From Babylonia areolata (taxonomy: Eukaryota; Mollusca; Gastropoda; Neogastropoda; Buccinidae): a DNA stretch of 64,000 nt. Below the pieces are notes generated by a model. That model was not told where the DNA came from, did no database searches, and saw only the letters and a program-made list of their open reading frames with translations. The DNA is taken from the NCBI RefSeq assembly GCF_041734735.1, contig NC_134878.1:38929213-38993212 (forward strand), given 5' to 3'. Of this stretch, positions 1-10,861 are shown one piece after another. The position numbers were made by a program, and so were the translations under genes. How positions within the stretch are numbered: the first letter of the stretch is position 1; every line of letters starts with the position of its first letter.

Positions 1-1354
1 TCTTATCGAACAACATGAGTTAACTTGTTTCGAAATCTTACGCCAGTATCCGAATCACCACATCTCGCCATGTGTCAGAAACAGTGATTCTGTCTGAACA
101 TAATCGGATGAGAGAAAAATGCATAAACAAACCCTAACAACTACGAAAATATTGTACACAGTTTATTTTCAAACAATATATCAGTCGAGATATTTCCATG
201 TAACATATGTACTTTTCACCCGCTGTTGGAAATACCACATTCTCTGATGCTGTGTTCGAACTCACACGATTGAAGGGTGTTTGTCAAACCGGTGTACGCT
301 TTCCCGCACGATTTCTGTGGAAATAGTTCTAATTTTGTTTACATGCATATTTTTGTGTGAAAGCTTACATGTACAGAAGTAACACAGAAAAGCGGAACCC
401 AAAATTGATATGCGATTTTGAAATAGTTGAACAGACATTTTTACCATAAAGTGGGTGTATGTGCTGTCGGAGATAGATGTGTTGACCACCTGTTGCAAGT
501 TAAGAACATGTAGTGTATTCATATGCTTGCCTTTTAGTGAATCAAAAACATGTCAAGCGGAATGGGTGTTTACGGCTGTCACGCGGGTCTTTTGCGTAAT
601 ATTTCAAACTTAATATACCATTTTTATTGGTGATAGACGCTTTATTAGAACAAGAAATAAATATAGATCAGATCTATATGGACTATGTTTTGATAATGTA
701 TGTTTCTGACCACTTCATTTTAAGACACATTGCCGTGTCACAAATTGGCGCCCAAATTTTAGATGTTTTTTCTTTATTAATTTTCAACACATTTAAGACA
801 CAAGAACAAAATAGATTCACACAGTATTGTTGCAGATATTTCTTTATTTAGTTGCAATACCTGATAAAATGCGAAACGTTCGAATGATCACTGTAAACAT
901 ACGTGTACACTGAACCAGACTGAGAGACCACCATGTCTAACGAGTTCTGGAGACTAACCCATTTTCATCTTCCAGGCAGTGTTGGCACTTCACGACTATT
1001 TGATGCATTTTATTTTGTCACTCCAGCCAGGTGTATTCTCTTTCCCACGCTTAACTGACTTTTACTGCGCCAGGTTTCATGAGTCACATTTGCCAATACC
1101 GGTTCATTTCCAAAGAAAAATACGTACATCATACCGTTCTTTTCACATCAAGACATGATGTTGGTCGATTTTGCAATCATCTGTTTTCCATACTTTCTGA
1201 ATTAATTGTCTGGATAGTGCTCCAACAATTTTCATCCAAGCAAACCTGGTTAACACGTATTTATATACATCTTTATGTTCTACACATTAATAAGTAGAAA
1301 ACAAAGTATTTCTTGTACATTTCCACGGCGCAAAATGTCCATACAATTGTGATG
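1..1354. other. unassigned sequence
   Basis: AT-rich DNA with only short open frames that lack recognisable motifs. I see no exon, RNA gene or repeat boundary that I can defend. It ends where the 3' tail of the RTE-like LINE begins. Confidence 0.5.
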
Positions 1355-3790
1355 ATGGAGTCTCCCGTCGGACCGACGGATGAGTAGGCAGGCAGGCTTA
1401 TCTGTCGGTGTGTCCTCATATGGGAGAAGAGGCCGATTCTGGATGCGCAGCACTTCCCACAGGTGTTGCAAGGGAAAACATCACCAGAAATTGAGCCCAG
1501 CTTCCTTCGCTCACGCTTCTCCTTAATGGCCAGAGTTCTCTCGTTTTCAAACGTCTTTATGCCACTAGAACACAGCATCCTCCAGCGACAGCGGTCAAGG
1601 GCATCAGTTTCCCAGGAGCGATGTCTGTGTCACAGGCTTTGACGTTTGTCTTCAAGGTGTCCTTGAAGCGCTTGCAGGGTCTTCCAAGTTCGCGGTGCCT
1701 TCCTTCAGCTGGCCATACAAAAGCATCGGGATCCTGCTGTCTGTCATGCGGACAACGTATCCTGTCCAGCGTAGCTGGCACTGGATCAGCAGGCTTTCGA
1801 TGCTGGGCAGGCCGCTCCTCCCTAGGACCTCGAGGCTGGAGACCCTGTCTTGTTACTTTATGCCGAGGATCTTTCGTAGGCATCTCTGGTGAAACTGCTT
1901 AAGTTGTTGAATGTAACGGCGATACGTCGTCCATGTTTCACAGCAGTACAGCAAGGTGTTCAGCACAACAGCTCTGTTGGTTTTAATGAGCTGAGCCTGA
2001 CGCCTTTGTTGTTCCACAACCTGTTGTTGAGTCTGCCAAAGGCTGAGCTGGCCTTGGCGATGCGCAGCGTCACTTCTGCATCAAGGGCTCCGTTGCTGCA
2101 TAGGGTGCTGCCCAGGTAGCAAAACTTGTCGACTGAATGGATCTCTGTCATCGATCTTGATCACAGGTGGGGGGGAGGGGGGGGGGGGGAGGCACTGACG
2201 TTCTGTGAGCTAGCTGGTTGGTACATGGACCATGGAGGCTGACGGTAAGTCCAAAGCGCCTGCAGGAGGTTAAGAACCTGTCCATAATGAACTGCATGCC
2301 CTCATGGGTTTGTACAGCAAGTGCGCAGTCATCTCAACAGTGCCTCAAACACCCTGGACCTGGCGTGGAGTCGCCGCAAGTTGAAAAGTTTGCCATCTGT
2401 GCGAAACTGAATGTAGATGTTCTGTCACAGTCTTGGAAGGCGTTAATCAGCATGGCTGAGAGGAGAATGGAGAACAGTGTGGGTGCCAGGACGCAGCCCT
2501 GCTTCACCCCATTTACCACAGGGAACGGATCCGACATGTCAGTATTTTCCCGTACTCTCGCCTGCATGCCATCGTGGAATGACGCAATCAGCTGGATTAG
2601 GCTCTCAGGGCAGCCAAACTTTAGGAGGATCTTCCACAGACCACGGAGGTTCACCATGTCGAAGTCCTTAGTCAGGTCTACAAAGACCATGTGGATCTCC
2701 CTGTTCTGCTCACGGCACTTCTCTTGCATCTGGCGTACGGTAAACACCATGTCACATGTTCCTTTGCCTGAGCGGAAGCCGCACTGTGCTTCAGGGATGA
2801 CTGTTGGAGACATGGTCAACCAGTCTGCTCAGTATGATGCGGGCGAAGATCTTGCCGGCAATGCTGAGGAGAGAGATTCCACGGTGGTTATCGCAGGATG
2901 TTTTGTCTCCCTTCCGTTTGTGTAAATGTGGACAATTGAAGCATCCTTGAAATCCTGGGGGACCTCCCCTCTCTCCCAGATAGACTGGAACAGGGCAGTC
3001 AGCTTGTCTGTCAGCACCTCGCCTCCATACTTGTAGATGTCAGCCTGGATTCCATCCGCTCCTGGTGCTTTTCCTAACGTTGTCAGCTTCAGGGCCTTTC
3101 GGGTCACGGCCTTGGTGGGAGGGGCAGCTAGCGAGTCATTGACTGATAGCTGTGAGAGGGCTGGAATTGCCTCGTCAGATACAGACGAATCCCTGTTGAG
3201 GAGGGTGTTGAAGTGCTCTGCCCAGCGGGCAAGGATGTCTTTCTTGTCTGTCAGGAGGGTGGTCTGGTCCAAGGCTCGGACAGGGGTTGATCCTGTGAAT
3301 CTTGGCCCATACACAGCTCGGAGACCATCACGGAAGGTCTTCATGTCGCGAGCATCAGCAGCGGACTGAAGCTCTTCGGACTTTCTCTCCCACCAGGTGT
3401 TCTTCATCTTACACTGCCTCTTCTGTACAAGTTGCTTGGTTTGCAAGAACTGGTTCTTCTTCCGCTGGCAGTCTTTGTCAGAAATGTGATCCTGATGCCG
3501 TATATGCAGTGTGTTCAGGAGCTTGGAGATTCCAGAGTCGTTCTCGTCAAACCAGTCTTTGTGGCTCCTCTGTACAAAGCCGAGTGTGTCAGCTGCTGCT
3601 GTGTACACAGCATCTCTAAAGGTGCTCCATACCTCTTCTACATCAGTCGATGCAGGAATTTCTTGGAGAGTTGCTTGGATTTGCTGCTGTAGCACGTCCT
3701 TGGTGATAGGGAGGCGATTGCGTAACCTCCCTTCCACGCTCTCCCCTTGTGACTCTTTGTAAGGCGCTCTCTTAAGTCTTATGGCCAGAA
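1355..3790 (-). mobile_element. RTE-like LINE, 5'-truncated, decayed
   Basis: Read on the minus strand this is the linker, reverse transcriptase and C-terminus of an APE-type non-LTR retrotransposon. In order it shows the pre-RT linker (WWERKSEELQ, then WAEHFNTLLNR, about 3730-3200), RT block GKAPGADGIQADIYKYGG (about 3080-3010), QCGFRSGKGTCD and FVDLTKDFDMVN (about 2790-2670), VKQGCVLAPTLFS (about 2500), a DDCAL catalytic-type segment preceded by a stop (about 2325), KFCYLGSTL (about 2130), and a C-terminal zinc finger CNTCGKCCASRIGLFSHMRTH-type motif at about 1470-1405. The endonuclease is absent, so the copy is 5'-truncated near 3790. At least four frame breaks or stops lie between the blocks, so it is dead. 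Linker and C-terminal finger resemble RTE-group elements often mis-annotated as craniofacial development protein 2; the exact clade is inference. Related C-terminal fragments occur at 18.7 and 39.1 kb. Confidence 0.85.
1365..1379 (-). repeat. perfect stem-loop in LINE 3' UTR
   Basis: The 15 bases form two 7-base arms around a single base (CCGTCGG-A-CCGACGG on the plus strand). It lies about 30 bases beyond the zinc-finger end of the RTE-like LINE, near its expected 3' terminus, where LINE reverse transcriptases recognise their RNA. Confidence 0.6.
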
Positions 3791-4387
3791 GCGTGACTAA
3801 TAATTATCGAAAATCAAAATCTAATGATGTTCCCGGTCCCCTACAATGGTAAACTTTATATCAGTGTGATCAGTACAATTTATTCCATTCTATCGTAAAA
3901 AGAACGGATTTGTTGCACACATTTGGACCATTTTTGTATCTGCCCTGGACTACATGAGGCACCTCACCCCCCTACCCCCCGCACCCCTCCACCACACACA
4001 ACATTCCACATTTCATCTAGTTTCTGTTTCTTATCCACACGATCACAGACTGGATTATCTTTTTAAAGATACCTTTCAAATTCATTCTGAAAGGTACTGG
4101 ACACAATCATGCAAAACATGATTAATATACCAATAATGGCAGTTTGAAGATGAAGCCACAGTTTCATTAACAACAAAGATAAAATTCAATCATAACACTA
4201 TCAGTGAGATACTATTACTTTGCTCTGAATATTCAAGTCAATCACGAAGACTAGAATGGACAAATAATAATCATTTTCATTTGAAAATATTCACAGTTTT
4301 CACACAAAATCACAATAATCATTGTCACTCAGAGAGACTTACTCAATGACAATCAAACCCCACAATCTTTTCAGAGTCTTTTTTTTT
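3791..4387. other. unassigned sequence
   Basis: No gene or repeat boundary seen. There is a short C-rich stretch at about 3969-3995. The rest is ordinary AT-rich sequence. Confidence 0.5.
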
Positions 4388-5128
4388 TCTGCCCCATCAT
4401 CAGCACCGTTTCTGCTCATTCCAAGTCCACACAGCCACCCCCAGGTTCGTCTATCGCAGCCCCAGTGCCGGCAGACCAGAGGGAACCATCGATGTTAGGT
4501 CGCGAGCAGGCCGCAAACCAGAGGAGACCCTGCACTGCTGCTGAGTCATTTCGGTTGTGCTCGGTTGCCTGTTCTGATTTAACGTACTTAGGACATCGAC
4601 TACTAAGCCCCTTACTGACAACAATAATGGCTTAGTTGCAGAGCCAGACTGAGGAAGCGTCTCCTCCAGAGTGGAGACCGTCACCACGTCCCTCCAACGG
4701 CAATGGCCCATTAAACCGCTGACACTGAAGACCTTAACAAAACTCATCCCAAGCGCGGAAGTAAGGGGGTATCGAAACAGAGGACACCATGGAACCAGGG
4801 CATGAAAGCCCACATGATTTGGAGCTTTTGTTTTATATATTGATAATGATGATGGTACTGCTGCTATGGTGGTCCATTTAGGTTTGGGACTATGTGACAA
4901 GACTGTACTCTACACATCATATCATAATGATATCCAGGCGTCAACCAGGCCCGAGAATTACAGACACTTGCGGTGCTGGTCCCAATCTTCCGAATTTAAG
5001 CCCATGGCACAGTCAACTCCGGCCAGGAGCCAGCCGCGGGCCGAAAAACCCACCTCCGCTGGGAATCGAACACGCGTCCTTCCAGCCGTCAGTCCTCGAT
5101 GCTAATCACTCCGCCATGGCGGGTGGTA
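4388..5128 (-). mobile_element. SINE-like repeat with tRNA-like head, copy 1
   Basis: On the minus strand the unit starts with a tRNA-like head at 5127-5050: an A-box-like TGGCGGAGTGATTAGCA and a B-box TGTTCGATTCCC. The downstream body contains GCCCGCGGCTGGCTCCTGG, GTATCT-type and CATCGATGGTTCCC segments. A second copy in the same orientation lies at 42845-43320 and a short piece at 25638-25725, which shows it is a dispersed family. The copies share the segment around CATCGATG and the segment around GTCAACCAGGCCCGAGA, while the middle differs by insertions. The length (about 740 bases) is long for a SINE, so it may be a composite of a SINE and another repeat. Confidence 0.65.
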
Positions 5129-5397
5129 TAAAGAAAGTTTTTTCCTAGCTATAATCTTCAATTGTGTCTTTATAATTCAGTTTACTAATGAAACCTTGCA
5201 GAACAGATACAGTGTTGTTAATCTTGTATTGATACACGTATTGCTTAGCAAGTAACAAAATGGAATAAAAGGTGGGATCAGTGGCTATATTTTCGTCAAG
5301 TCCAAATATGGCTAAGGATTCAGTTATTCGCATATTTGGAGCCTTTGGATAATTAAATCCACTCATCCATCGTAGAAACGTTGGGTAATTGTACATT

Positions 5398-5511
5398 GCC
5401 AAAACGGGTCCTTGTCATTGCGTCGACAGCTCATTGCGTCGACAGCAAACAAATAATAAAGAACGGGGGGGAAAAAACTAGTGCACATACGATGCAAGGT
5501 TTACGCGTTAA

Positions 5512-5563
<52 letters not shown>

Positions 5564-5828
5564 GTGTGTGCGTCTCTCTCTGTCTCTGTCTCTGTCTGTC
5601 TGTCTGTCTCTCTCTCTCTCCCTCCCTCCCTCCCTCCCTTCCCCCCCCCCCCCCTCTCTCTCTCTCTCTCTCCTCTCTTTCGTGTGTACGTCTGTGTGTG
5701 TGTGTGTGTGCGTGTGTGACCGTGCCGATATTGTAATTGTATTCTGAAAAATGTTTTACCGATCCTAAAATGTGTATGAGCTGTCGACGCAATGAGCTGT
5801 CGACTTTACGGGTACCTCCCGCCAAAAC
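5398..5828. repeat. 8-bp target site duplication pair (GCCAAAAC)
   Basis: GCCAAAAC occurs at 5398-5405 and 5821-5828, directly outside the 415-bp insertion. Removing the insertion and one copy rejoins the LINE reading HMFW to QCTITQRF, which supports a genuine target duplication. Confidence 0.8.
5406..5820. mobile_element. non-autonomous DNA transposon (hAT-like MITE), 415 bp
   Basis: The ends are inverted repeats that themselves contain a doubled word: on the left GTCGACAGCTCATTGC is followed by GTCGACAGC, and on the right the reverse complement appears with the same doubling. The outermost bases are GGG...CCC and the element sits between 8-bp duplications, which fits the hAT superfamily; the superfamily call is inference. 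It encodes no transposase. Its core is simple sequence: a GT run at 5516-5570, a TCTG/TC tract, a C run at 5641-5654, then TC and GT again at 5655-5718. Confidence 0.75.
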
Positions 5829-6459
5829 ATGTGTCTAATACTATCCCTTGTTATGTTACAAAAACTACATTGATCATTGTTACGTACACCCATCTCTTTT
5901 AGTTTTACATATGTCCAGACGCATCTGTTGTCAATATTCTTATCAGAAACCATTTCAGTTTTACATTAGGAATTTTATTACTGTACAAAACCTTTTTTTC
6001 CAGTCATTAACCAGTTCAGTGCCAGAGAATTTTGTATAAAAAAAAAAAAGTGCTCTCCCCTTGCCAGGGAATTTTGAGGATTCGGGGAAATTAAATCACA
6101 CAAAATTCTAGCACAAAAGCTATGGGCGATACAGAAAGAAAGTAAACGTTTTTGTGAAGGAAAATGAGTGGAGATTCTGCTTCTGGGCTTTTTTTCCCCC
6201 CCAATTAGGTTGATTGTAGGTAGCTGTTCAGGCATGTAAAGTCAAGATAATGATTTTTGTGCAACAAAAAGTCTATTTCCACTTCTACATAATGACATCC
6301 ATAAAGAAAAGAAACAAATACAGCTAGAAATAGCAAGCCTATTGTCAAATTATACCTGTAGAAGAAATTAAAACAGGCTATAAGCTTATGAAAACAAATC
6401 ACAGCTCTTGAAGACATGGAAGTACATCACTGTCCCAATAATGACAAAAGTGAGGAAAG

Positions 6460-6633
6460 TCAGTGTAAAAGGTCAATCCGAATCTGAACTGGCAAGCGTT
6501 TTGACAGCAAAGAGCATTTGCAAGTGAGAGGGTGAAGTTCTTTGATGACATTCCCTCCTTTGTAGAGGTACGTGGACCGATTAAAGTGTCTGCTGTGCAT
6601 CTGGTTTGCCACCTCTTCAAACAAGTCATCCCT
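6460..6633 (-). CDS. candidate host terminal coding exon, unrecognised
   Basis: The minus-strand frame from 6633 to 6460 encodes 57 residues plus a TGA stop, starting RDDLFEEVANQMHSRHFNRS and ending VQIRIDLLH. It is compositionally protein-like (mixed charged, hydrophobic and Cys residues, no low complexity), unlike most short frames here. A plausible splice acceptor lies directly upstream: a T-rich stretch then GAATCAG, with the AG at 6635-6634, giving phase 0. I do not recognise the family and see no flanking exon in the window. It may be the last exon of a minus-strand gene whose other exons lie to the right or beyond an assembly gap, or it may be a chance frame. Confidence 0.35.
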   Translation of the reverse strand, partial: RDDLFEEVANQMHSRHFNRSTYLYKGGNVIKELHPLTCKCSLLSKRLPVQIRIDLLH

Positions 6634-8344
6634 CTGATTCAGCGAAAAATAAAGCGTTAAAAACAAAAAGCACGTGTTTCACGGCCAGTGCTGGGCCAGC
6701 ACTGCGTTTCGTGAACATCGTGGGGCATTGGCGATTGCCTTCTCTCTGCTTTGAAATGTGAATACACTCTTCCCAAAAGCCACGCCCCCTTGATGAACTC
6801 TGGCTGGCATTCGACCTATCGTCTTACATCACTCCTCTCTGTCTCATTCTCTTCTTCCAACACTTTCTCTACGTATTCTGTCAGTCATAGCCAGTTATTC
6901 AAAAACGCTGTCTGATTGGATGGACGAATTGAATTAGCATAAAATGGGCTGCTAAATTCATAACTGTCGTTGTCAATCACCTTCGTTTTCAAACCAATCA
7001 CCAGACAAGAGAGATCCTTCTCCATCGCGAAAGCTGTCCACAATCACAAGCAGAGCTTTCAGAATTGTGTACATTTGCTGATTTTGACTATTTGTTTTAC
7101 TGGACACGGTTTTCAGTGCATTTGTTTGCACATGATGCAACCTCTTTTTCCACGCATGTATCACGTGGTCAGTTAGCAAATTATTATCGAGTAGAAAGAG
7201 GTCTTCTACCTGATGTAAGTTCATTTAGATAGTATTTTTTATAATGCACACATCAAACTAAGTGTTCAGTCTGTTTATGTGAATTGAACCAAACTCCAAT
7301 GAAGGAAAAATCGGAACATATGCAAGACGTCAGTGGACGTCTTATAGGCTCTGTGCCAATACTTTTTGTAAGACGTCAGCACTCTACTGGTTTAGCTTTT
7401 CATTCCATTTTGAACAGTATTAAATACGTCTGTCCGAAAAGTATTTGCCTGAGAAAAGATAATGTTACCTCTGGCCTGTATTTTTGAATATTTTCCAAGT
7501 ACTGAAAAATTTGTCATTGCAACATTTATATGTTGTCCCAACTTTCTGTATCCAAGTCAATTTTAGAGAAAACGCAAAGGTAATCGATTCTGGTAGTCAC
7601 AGACCACCATTTCTGATACATTTATGTGCAGTTTTTCTATCAATCATGTCATTCATTTTGTTACACACAAAATTATAACAGTGATTTTTCAAAGTGCCAA
7701 AACATTTGTCATGTGGGTTTGGCAAATATTATAATTCTTAGTACTTCCAAGCCAAACTGCATACATTTTTCAAGTATTCATATGTAGGCCGATTTACATC
7801 CAGTTGTATCCATTATATGCATGCCAGTCTCAGATGATTCTCTTATCGCCTGTTAAAAGAAATTCAAGATAATGTGCATATTGATCAAATCTGTGATCCA
7901 TATTTTTTATCGTTACACCACGCACCTCTTTGTTTTCACGTGTCATTGTTAGCATTTCAGCACACAAAATTAAAAGAAAGATGATAGTGAGTGTCTCTGT
8001 CTACATCCTCATTCTACACTAAACCAGTTAGAGACTTCACCATTAAGATCTGATATTACCATAGAATACTTCTTCTATTTGCATATGCCCCCATTTTTTA
8101 ACTAGTGATAATACTTTGAACATAAAATTCCAACAAAATAGTTAAACTGAAAACTTTCTCAAAGCCAGTGTTTAACAAAAGCCCAGGTATACTGTACTCT
8201 TCTTAGCTATTGTATCGTAAATTAACCTTATGTTGCCACCAATATATCTATTCTTAACACTGGAAAAATGTTTTCTTGAAAGAGAGAAATCTTTCTGACA
8301 ACCATGAAAAACTGAAAATGGTCATGAGAATAAAACTGCAGGGC

Positions 8345-8349
<5 letters not shown>
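6634..8349. other. unassigned sequence
   Basis: I see no coding exon, RNA gene or repeat with definable ends here. The interval 5991-6459 to its left is equally featureless apart from an A run at 6039-6049. Confidence 0.45.
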
Positions 8350-8383
<34 letters not shown>

Positions 8384-8745
8384 TTGATTCTGTATAGTGC
8401 CCATTCTTTCAATAGGGGAGCAGGTACTTTTCAAAAACAGGTAGACACACATACACAAGAACCCCCACCCCCCACCCCACCCCCCCCCCACCCACCCCCA
8501 CACACACGAGAAGTATACAATGATGAGAAAGATGGATTGCATGGTGGTGTTCTGCATGAGTTTATAGAAGTAGGTTTTGAAGGACGACTTGAAGTGGAAG
8601 AAAAAAAGAATTCCTGATCAGCAGATGGTTCCAGACAGTTGGGCCATGAAAAGAGAAATAATCCTATATAATCAAAGGACTTTGTTCTGACAGGAGGGAT
8701 GCGAAGCAGATGAGTATCTGAAGAACAGAGCTGCAATTTAGTTTT
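8350..8745 (-). mobile_element. L2/CR1-like LINE 3' end
   Basis: The minus strand carries the typical C-terminus of L2/CR1-type reverse transcriptases: SSDTHLLRIPPVRTKSFDY at about 8730-8675, then residues matching LFSWPN.LEP and STSSRPSKPTS. It ends with GGGCACTATACAGAATCAAA followed by an ATT tail (the AAT run at 8350-8383 on the plus strand), the usual microsatellite 3' end of such LINEs. A C/CA-rich tract at 8460-8510 interrupts it. A better preserved relative with HLLRIPPVRTKTYGQRSFS is at 52960-53270. Frames are broken. Confidence 0.75.
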
Positions 8746-10775
8746 TCGCTGTGAATTAAAACAAACAAACAAAAGCAAAAAAAGCTGCAGCTAAATCTTA
8801 ATCAGTTGTTGGCCATGGAATAAATGTAAGCAGATGTGACTCAGCGCATAAAGGAGAGAAAGACATTGACCATAAGCTACATCAGTTTGACACAGTAAAA
8901 TATGATACATAAAAACAAATTATACAAACATATTAACAAATATCCATAATTCAATGTAGAACAGATGCTCCTTAGCTTAATCAAACTAATGTTAGAAGGT
9001 GGATGTTTAATGAAATTTATCACGCGGTATTGAACAGCAGATCATTAACGAAATACACTTTGTCCATGTTGAAAAGTATACTTGTACATTTTCTAGATGA
9101 AAGTAAAGGTGAAATTTGAAACATATGCACTCTTTTATTATTATCTAATTATCTTAATCATCTTCTGTCAACAGAACAATTAAACAAAGCTATCTCTATG
9201 GATTCTGATAAATATTCCATTACTTAAAAAAAAGAGAAAAAAAAGTGTAATTCAGAGAAAAACAGTTTAACAAAAGGACCTGTCTATGAACTGTTTCCCA
9301 TTCATCTTCTGCAACATTGGGCTTGTCTTGCAGACAGCAGATAAAGAAAGCAGTGATATAACGCTATTTCCACCCGCGTGGTGTTAGCCAGTTTCACCAC
9401 TCGTGCAATGACCTTACTCTGGCACAACTTTCACATTTTGGCACATTGTAGAAGCTCTTGGGGATTCTCATTCACCCTAAATGATAAAAATACACACTGA
9501 TAATACTCGTCGGCCTTAATTATCATCAGTTTTGGCATTTTGCAGCTAAAAGGTGAATATTACCTTAAGTGACCATTACATACTAACATTATATCACTAT
9601 GGTTGTCCCATTATCATTTTCACACCAAATTTGTACATATTGCTTCCCCAACTGACAGTGAACATCCAATTCCCAGTTATTGTTACAAATATCTTTTCAC
9701 CAGTGGGACACAATACAGTGGATTCTGCTGAGTTAGCTTTGATTGTTTGGTTCACAAATCTCTCCTTCTTTCACTCACAAGCATACACACGCAAATAGTT
9801 CTGATTGGGTTCTCGGGTATTGCGGACTGCTCAGTTGTGAATCGAGTAAAAAGACGTTCAGCATCTAGAGAAGCCTGGATAGTTGGGCTGCATGGGCAAT
9901 GCAGGAGAACAGTCATCCCTGGCTATTGGCATCTGAAAGACATTCAACTAGTTATTCTCAAGCTGTTGTTATTTTCAATTTTTTATAAATTTTTTTCTTA
10001 ATGAGTGGACAGCATCACCACACAGGGTGACTTAAAAAACAACAAAACATAGTTTTTGTCTTTAAAATGTAATTTTTAGTGTCTACATAAAAAATATGTA
10101 CTAAACAACAAATTACAAATAATATAATGTTAAAAGGATACTTTTTTTTTTCAATGCATTTGTAATGCAGTGCCAGAATTTGCGTGCATTACACTTCAAA
10201 ACCGAAAATGTATAAAACAAAGTTTCACCATTTATAAAGGCTGAACAGCACAAAACCAAAAAACTGATGAGCCTCAGTCACTGTGAAACAATGTTGACTG
10301 AAATCACCGATCTGAAGATTGTCTCCATGAAGGAAAAACTCCACGGAGTCTGCTCTGTATTTATAATCTTATACATTAGTTCTCGTCAGCTAGCAACCCT
10401 ATCCCACATTCTATTCACCAGCTTAAGCCAATGATTGGAAGAGAAAAGAAATGGGCTGATTGGAATTAGATTGAAATAATATAGTTAGCTTCTTGCTGGG
10501 TCTTCCACAAGGGAAGTGCATGAGTGCGACTGAAGTTGATGATCTTGAACCCAGGGTAAGATCAGGCTAGCACTGCAAACAAAATATCTGGAAGAAGCGA
10601 TTCTTAATCTGCCCACTCCGATGGAGTATAGATCAGACATCAACTGTCTTTTCTCTCTGGCCCATGGTCTAATCAATAGAACAGTTTGCCCCCCCCCCCC
10701 GCCCCCTCCTCTTCCCTCTAACCCCCTCTTTGCACTTCCTAACAACTAGTGAGGGTACACCTAAAAGTTTTGTTA
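8746..10775. other. unassigned sequence
   Basis: AT-rich DNA without recognisable exons or repeat ends. A C-rich tract lies at 10687-10710. Confidence 0.45.
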
Positions 10776-10797
10776 GTCTCTCTCTCTCTCTCTCTCT
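10776..10797. repeat. (TC)n microsatellite at LINE-B 5' edge
   Basis: About eleven TC units directly precede the first base of LINE-B. A second CT run (16579-16596) directly follows its 3' end, so the LINE probably inserted inside one CT microsatellite and the target duplication is hidden in it. Confidence 0.75.
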
Positions 10798-10861
10798 GGG
10801 GCATGAACTGTGTCACGAGTCAGTGCAGTCGCACTTTACAGCGCTCCGTTAATTTTGTTAA

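Larger units (their letters stand above)
5145..5990 (-). mobile_element. L1/Tx1-like LINE ORF2 C-terminus, remnant
   Basis: The minus strand encodes the end of an ORF2: VKLKWFLIRILTTD-like sequence at about 5985-5930, a zf-RVT zinc-binding motif CSFCNITRDSIRHMFW at about 5870-5825, and after an interruption QCTITQRFYDG and a tail with FGLDENIATDPTFYSILLLAKQ-type residues (5398-5145). The order and residues match the C-terminus of the plus-strand LINE at 35.2-39.9 kb (KLKWFQIRI, CNFCNNENPYLWECNC, LFGTDDKTTTD). The fragment is interrupted by the 415-bp element at 5406-5820. Frames shift within it, so it is an old copy. Confidence 0.75.

Noticed and set aside
1621-3762. Several plus-strand frames of 65-235 codons.
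   Set aside because: They are antisense shadows of the minus-strand RTE-like LINE.
5516-5718. Long frames rich in Cys-Val, Ser-Leu or Thr-His.
   Set aside because: They are translations of GT, TC and C microsatellites inside the MITE.
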